From contig JAIEQI010000018.1 in NCBI GenBank assembly GCA_019747875.1, positions 1-35,095 of the forward strand: 35,095 nt of DNA, given 5' to 3'. The position numbers were made by a program, and so were the translations under genes. This DNA is from Candidatus Obscuribacterales bacterium. GTDB lineage: Bacteria > Cyanobacteriota > Vampirovibrionia > Obscuribacterales > Obscuribacteraceae. Position 1 is the stretch's first letter. Each line of letters opens with the position of its first letter. Below the pieces are notes generated by a model, which ran no database searches, had not been told where the DNA came from, and was given only the letters and a program-made list of their open reading frames with translations. Shown here one piece after another: positions 32,474 to 35,095 of the stretch.

Positions 32474-33529
32474 ATGATAGGGGAGCTAAAGAAACAGAAT
32501 CGTTTTCTGCAAAATGCCAAGCAATTTGTGCGTTTGGTACGCGTACTCTTATACGAATTCAGATTATTCATCATATGCAGTCTGACTGCGTTTCTAACAT
32601 CGACAATTTTGCTTTACACGCTTTATCCGATTAAAGAATTGCCTGCGCATCATCATTCACTTCTCGGCGTAGCGTACGACACCGTCCAGCTAACGTTTTT
32701 TCAGTCACCAATTCCATTCGTTGATGATTGGCGCTTAGTTCCAGTATTTTTCGGACTGCCGATCTTGGGACTGCTGGTCATTACTGAGGGTGTAATTCAA
32801 CTTGGTCACTTGTTATTACAGAAACGAACATATTCAAAGGAGTGGCAGATGATGCTAGCTGCAAGTTTCGAGAATCATATAGTAGTGGCAGGTATGGGGA
32901 ATGTTGGCTTCCGCACCATGGAGCACCTTAAACGTTATGGAGAGAGTGTGGTCTGCATTGAAAGAAACGCAGAGTCGAGTTTTTTGCAGGAACTAGAGGA
33001 ATATGAGGTTCCGGCCGTAATCGGAGACATCAAAAATCCACACATTCTGGAGAAGGCGAGTATAAGAAAAGCCAAAGCATTCTTAGCAGTTACAGACAAC
33101 GATCTCGCCAATATCGAAGCGGCTCTTACAGTACGAGAATTGGCTCCAAATATTAGAATCGTGATCAGAGTATTTGATCATAAGCTTGCTGAGAAAGTAG
33201 AAAAACAATTCGGCATTGACGCAGCGTTTAGTGCATCAGCCCTTTCGGCACCTGTTTTTGCCCAGGCAGCACTGAGTTCAAATCTGTTGGCTTCCTTCGA
33301 GTTTGGAGGAGCAGTGCTAAACGCGTTTCAGCTTACGGTAGCGGAAAAGAGCCTTCTCCACGATAGGCAGATAGATCAGATTCGAGACAAATACGAGGTG
33401 ACTGTACTCATGCATCAGAGGGATGCAGTAGTCGATTGGAATCCGCCACCATCCACAGTGCTAAAGAGCGGCGACAAGGTTTTGATCATGACCGATAACA
33501 AAAATGTTCAGACTTTCCTGACTTACTGA
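32474..33529 (+). CDS. Two-TM protein with RCK (TrkA_N/TrkA_C) domain, without a K+ filter
   Basis: 351 residues. TM1 about 30-50 and TM2 about 88-112, then a Rossmann RCK_N domain from 133 (HIVVAGMGNVGFRTMEHL, DNDLANIEAAL, ASIRKAKAFLAVTDND) and a TrkA_C-like end (FQLTVAEKSLLHDRQIDQIRDK, SGDKVLIMTD). The layout is that of a potassium channel, but the loop between the helices (LLGVAYDTVQLTFFQSPIPFVDDW) has no TVGYG or related filter. Relatives lacking a filter are known to me by architecture; their function is not. The ATG follows the thioesterase stop by 14 bases; the ribosome site is weak. Confidence 0.82.
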   Translation: MIGELKKQNRFLQNAKQFVRLVRVLLYEFRLFIICSLTAFLTSTILLYTLYPIKELPAHHHSLLGVAYDTVQLTFFQSPIPFVDDWRLVPVFFGLPILGLLVITEGVIQLGHLLLQKRTYSKEWQMMLAASFENHIVVAGMGNVGFRTMEHLKRYGESVVCIERNAESSFLQELEEYEVPAVIGDIKNPHILEKASIRKAKAFLAVTDNDLANIEAALTVRELAPNIRIVIRVFDHKLAEKVEKQFGIDAAFSASALSAPVFAQAALSSNLLASFEFGGAVLNAFQLTVAEKSLLHDRQIDQIRDKYEVTVLMHQRDAVVDWNPPPSTVLKSGDKVLIMTDNKNVQTFLTY

Positions 33530-33665
33530 GTTTCATTTTCAAAAGTGGCATGGACAGGGGCATCGCCCGCATCTCAACATAGCCGCAGGAACTTAATAAA
33601 ACACTGCACACCCCGTATCAGAACCGGTCTTGAGACACACACACAGCCAGCTCAGATCTTGCAGG

Positions 33666-33674
33666 TGGTATAAT
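33666..33674 (+). promoter_or_regulatory. Extended -10 promoter
   Basis: TGGTATAAT (consensus TATAAT at 33669-33674 with the TG extension). No matching -35 is required for extended -10 promoters. A transcript from about 33681 would carry a 225-base leader before the repeat protein at 33908. Confidence 0.6.
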
Positions 33675-33680
33675 AGGGAC

Positions 33681-33890
33681 ATAAGAGTTTGTGAAGCGTG
33701 CATTCCGAGGACTGAGACCCTATCGAACGCACTCTTGCAGTCTTTTCGGTTCAGCCGTTGCTGTTCCAAAGCTAGCAAGTGGTTCTATGAGAGCTTCACG
33801 GTCGATCGTTTTCAAAACGCATTCCTGGGCGAACCACCTGTCGTTATCGCCACCAGCGACGGTAGCGTTGCCTTGCACGCTATTTCGCTA
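33681..33890 (+). ncRNA. Structured leader or small RNA candidate
   Basis: Pairings visible by eye: AGCGTGCA (33695-33702) with TGCACGCT (33874-33881), closing about 190 bases; AACGC (33725-33729) with GCGTT (33865-33869); GTGGTTC (33779-33785) with GAACCAC (33831-33837); and a strong hairpin ACC.GTCGTT / AGCGACGGT near 33834-33863. GTGAAGC (33691-33697) can instead pair with GCTTCAC (33793-33799), which excludes the outer stem. The overall form, a long rod with a central bulge, recalls 6S RNA, but I cannot confirm that. No obvious terminator ends it. Confidence 0.35.
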
Positions 33891-33907
33891 ATTCAGAAGA
33901 GGTGCCT

Positions 33908-34513
33908 ATGTCTACCCCAGAGCCTGCTCTACAACCAGAAAAGAAAGATGCAGAAGAATTGTCCTACCTATACGATTTTGTCTGTGAATGCCCTAATCCC
34001 CGAATTTCGGAAGCCTTGAGAAGATTAGTCAATCACTGGCTATTATCTACAAGAACCGTACCGGAATTCTCAGCTCTTCTAAAAAGAACACTAGAGCTGA
34101 CCAGTGACGAAACGGTGGAAATATGCTGGTTGCTAGCTATAAATCCAAAAACTCCACCGTCGGTACTGCAAGATCTCTGTACTGGAGCTTCTAGCGAGCT
34201 ATTAGAACGCATAGCCGAAAATACGAATACCGGCGCGAGTACGCTGTCCGAATTGTCTTATCAAGCTGTTGCAGAAATCAGAATAGCAGCAGCCGGCAAT
34301 ACTTCCACTCCAATAGCATCAATAATGATGCTCACCATGGATGATGATGCGGACGTGCGGTTTAGCATCGCAGAAAATTCACAAGCCCCGAAAGAAGCTC
34401 TTGAGGTCTTGTGCAGCGACGACAATCCCTACATAAAAATGAGAGCAAGTGTTACTCTTGCGCGTGCAGAATTGGTTCGTGACGTATTCGAGAAAGGTCA
34501 AAAACAATCTTAA
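33908..34513 (+). CDS. LRV/HEAT-like repeat protein
   Basis: 201 residues from ATG 33908, which has GAGG 5 bases upstream; a GTG at 33902 is also in frame. No signal peptide or membrane segment. The middle and C-terminus contain degenerate helical repeats of about 24 residues: LLAINPKTPPSVLQDLC, IAENTNTGASTLSELS, IAAAGNTSTPIASIMML, SIAENSQAPKEALEVLC and ASVTLA. The alternation A.N..TP...L resembles the variant leucine-rich (LRV) repeat of Azotobacter proteins. Binding of another protein is likely. It is expressed from a long leader. No catalytic motif. Confidence 0.75.
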   Translation: MSTPEPALQPEKKDAEELSYLYDFVCECPNPRISEALRRLVNHWLLSTRTVPEFSALLKRTLELTSDETVEICWLLAINPKTPPSVLQDLCTGASSELLERIAENTNTGASTLSELSYQAVAEIRIAAAGNTSTPIASIMMLTMDDDADVRFSIAENSQAPKEALEVLCSDDNPYIKMRASVTLARAELVRDVFEKGQKQS

Positions 34514-34960
34514 TTAACCTCCGGATCCAGCTGTCGCTAGCTTCAGCTGCACTAGCACATCTTATACTGGCAACATCGCATGTCCAGTCGTGATACGATG
34601 TAATTAGATAGATTGTAGAAGTGTGCCTTACGTCGGCTTAGGACCCTTGTAAAATTGCCGCTATTTGCTCTCGGTCTGGTCTTATACCTGACTCGAGGTG
34701 ATGAGAAATAGTGGTCAAAATTTACAAGAGAAGGTCTTGTGTATCTAGCAAACTAAGAGGCTACCGACGAATACTTGACACCCCGCTCAAAATTTTCCGA
34801 GGCTTAAACACAAGCTCGAAACAGAGTTCAATGCTGCTGATCTGCTGAATACCTGCAGAAGTTGCCGCGACTTGTAATCTGGCGCTTATCTCAATCAGCC
34901 CGAAACAGTCGGCTCAAACTTCAGCACTAGCTAAGACTGGTGCTTCGCGAGGACAATATC
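34514..34960 (+). other. Gene-free intergenic region
   Basis: I find no credible ORF, REP repeat or terminator with a T-run. A short hairpin (AGCTG / CAGCT) lies near 34529-34548. The region presumably carries the promoter of the gene starting at 34961, but no promoter match convinces me. Confidence 0.4.
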
Positions 34961-35095
34961 ATGATTAACTACACTCCGGTAAGATCAATAGTTGATGAAC
35001 ATAATACAGCAGAGTTAGAGTACAAACGTTTGCTAGCTTTGCACACAACAGACAGCGAGCAAGATGACCTGACGACGGTGATATGGTTACAAAAT
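34961..35095 (+). CDS. 5' end of a gene cut by the window edge
   Basis: ATG 34961 with GAGG at 34949-34952 (8-base spacing) opens a frame of 45 codons that is still open at the last base. It begins MINYTPVRSIVDEHN and continues with a charged helix (AELEYKRLLAL) and a polar segment. It is too short to assign; no signal peptide is visible. Confidence 0.6.
   Translation, partial: MINYTPVRSIVDEHNTAELEYKRLLALHTTDSEQDDLTTVIWLQN

Noticed and set aside
33630..34019. 129-residue ORF across the leader
   Set aside because: It overlaps the well-supported repeat protein in another frame, starts upstream of the promoter and has no recognisable features.

Overview
This window looks like chromosomal DNA from a free-living, Gram-negative-type (diderm) bacterium of moderate GC. 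An RlpA-type lytic transglycosylase, Tat- and Sec-type leaders and a chromosomal two-component system support that. The mix of kinesin-light-chain-like TPR proteins, a LysM protein without a signal peptide, TadE-like pseudopilins and many AGILPAS-type palindromic repeats recalls Obscuribacterales (Vampirovibrionia/Melainabacteria). That placement is an inference from gene style, not a test. I see no rRNA, tRNA, transposase, integrase, prophage or CRISPR array.

Layout. 1-7.2 kb (minus strand): a secreted TPR protein; a tight three-gene operon of MBOAT O-acyltransferase, SGNH-hydrolase-like membrane protein and secreted beta-propeller-like protein, all with GTG starts; a small ORF that looks like an antitoxin fused to the tail of a ParE toxin; and two tandem paralogous unknown proteins. 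7.3-11.6 kb (plus strand): an SRPBCC-epimerase fusion, then an operon of a membrane-anchored double ABM-domain protein and a Tat-exported berberine-bridge-type flavoprotein, closed by a strong terminator. 11.6-13.9 kb: a repeat-rich stretch with two small Cys-rich paralogs, the remnant of a third copy, three related hairpins and an array of TTGGCA motifs. 14-18.1 kb (minus): an apparent transcription unit of ABC ATPase, ABC-2 permease (frameshifted in this sequence), thioredoxin-like protein and two TadE-like pseudopilins.

18.5-21.4 kb (plus): a TPR protein and a LysM protein with a possible cysteine-protease-like C-terminal domain. 21.3-23.0 kb (minus): a small membrane protein, a five-unit REP array and RlpA. 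23.1-26.5 kb (minus): exonuclease III, PAS histidine kinase and OmpR-type regulator, coupled by an ATGA overlap and a short gap. 26.6-29.4 kb: alanine dehydrogenase (minus, TTG start, terminator) divergent from acetyl-CoA acetyltransferase (plus). 29.5-31.8 kb (minus): two unknown proteins and thymidine kinase. 32-35.1 kb (plus): a hotdog thioesterase, a two-TM/RCK protein without a potassium selectivity filter, a repeat protein with a long structured leader, and a gene cut by the window end.

Hairpin repeats of the form GC-rich stem, five-base loop (ATCTT-like), GC-rich stem are scattered between genes in at least eight places. Their stems differ yet stay self-complementary, so the hairpin itself seems to be conserved. 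The most useful points for follow-up are the permease frameshift, the duplicated Cys-rich gene module with its decayed copy, the antitoxin-toxin fusion and the structured leader near 33.7 kb. I did not find a clearly new defence or mobile system.
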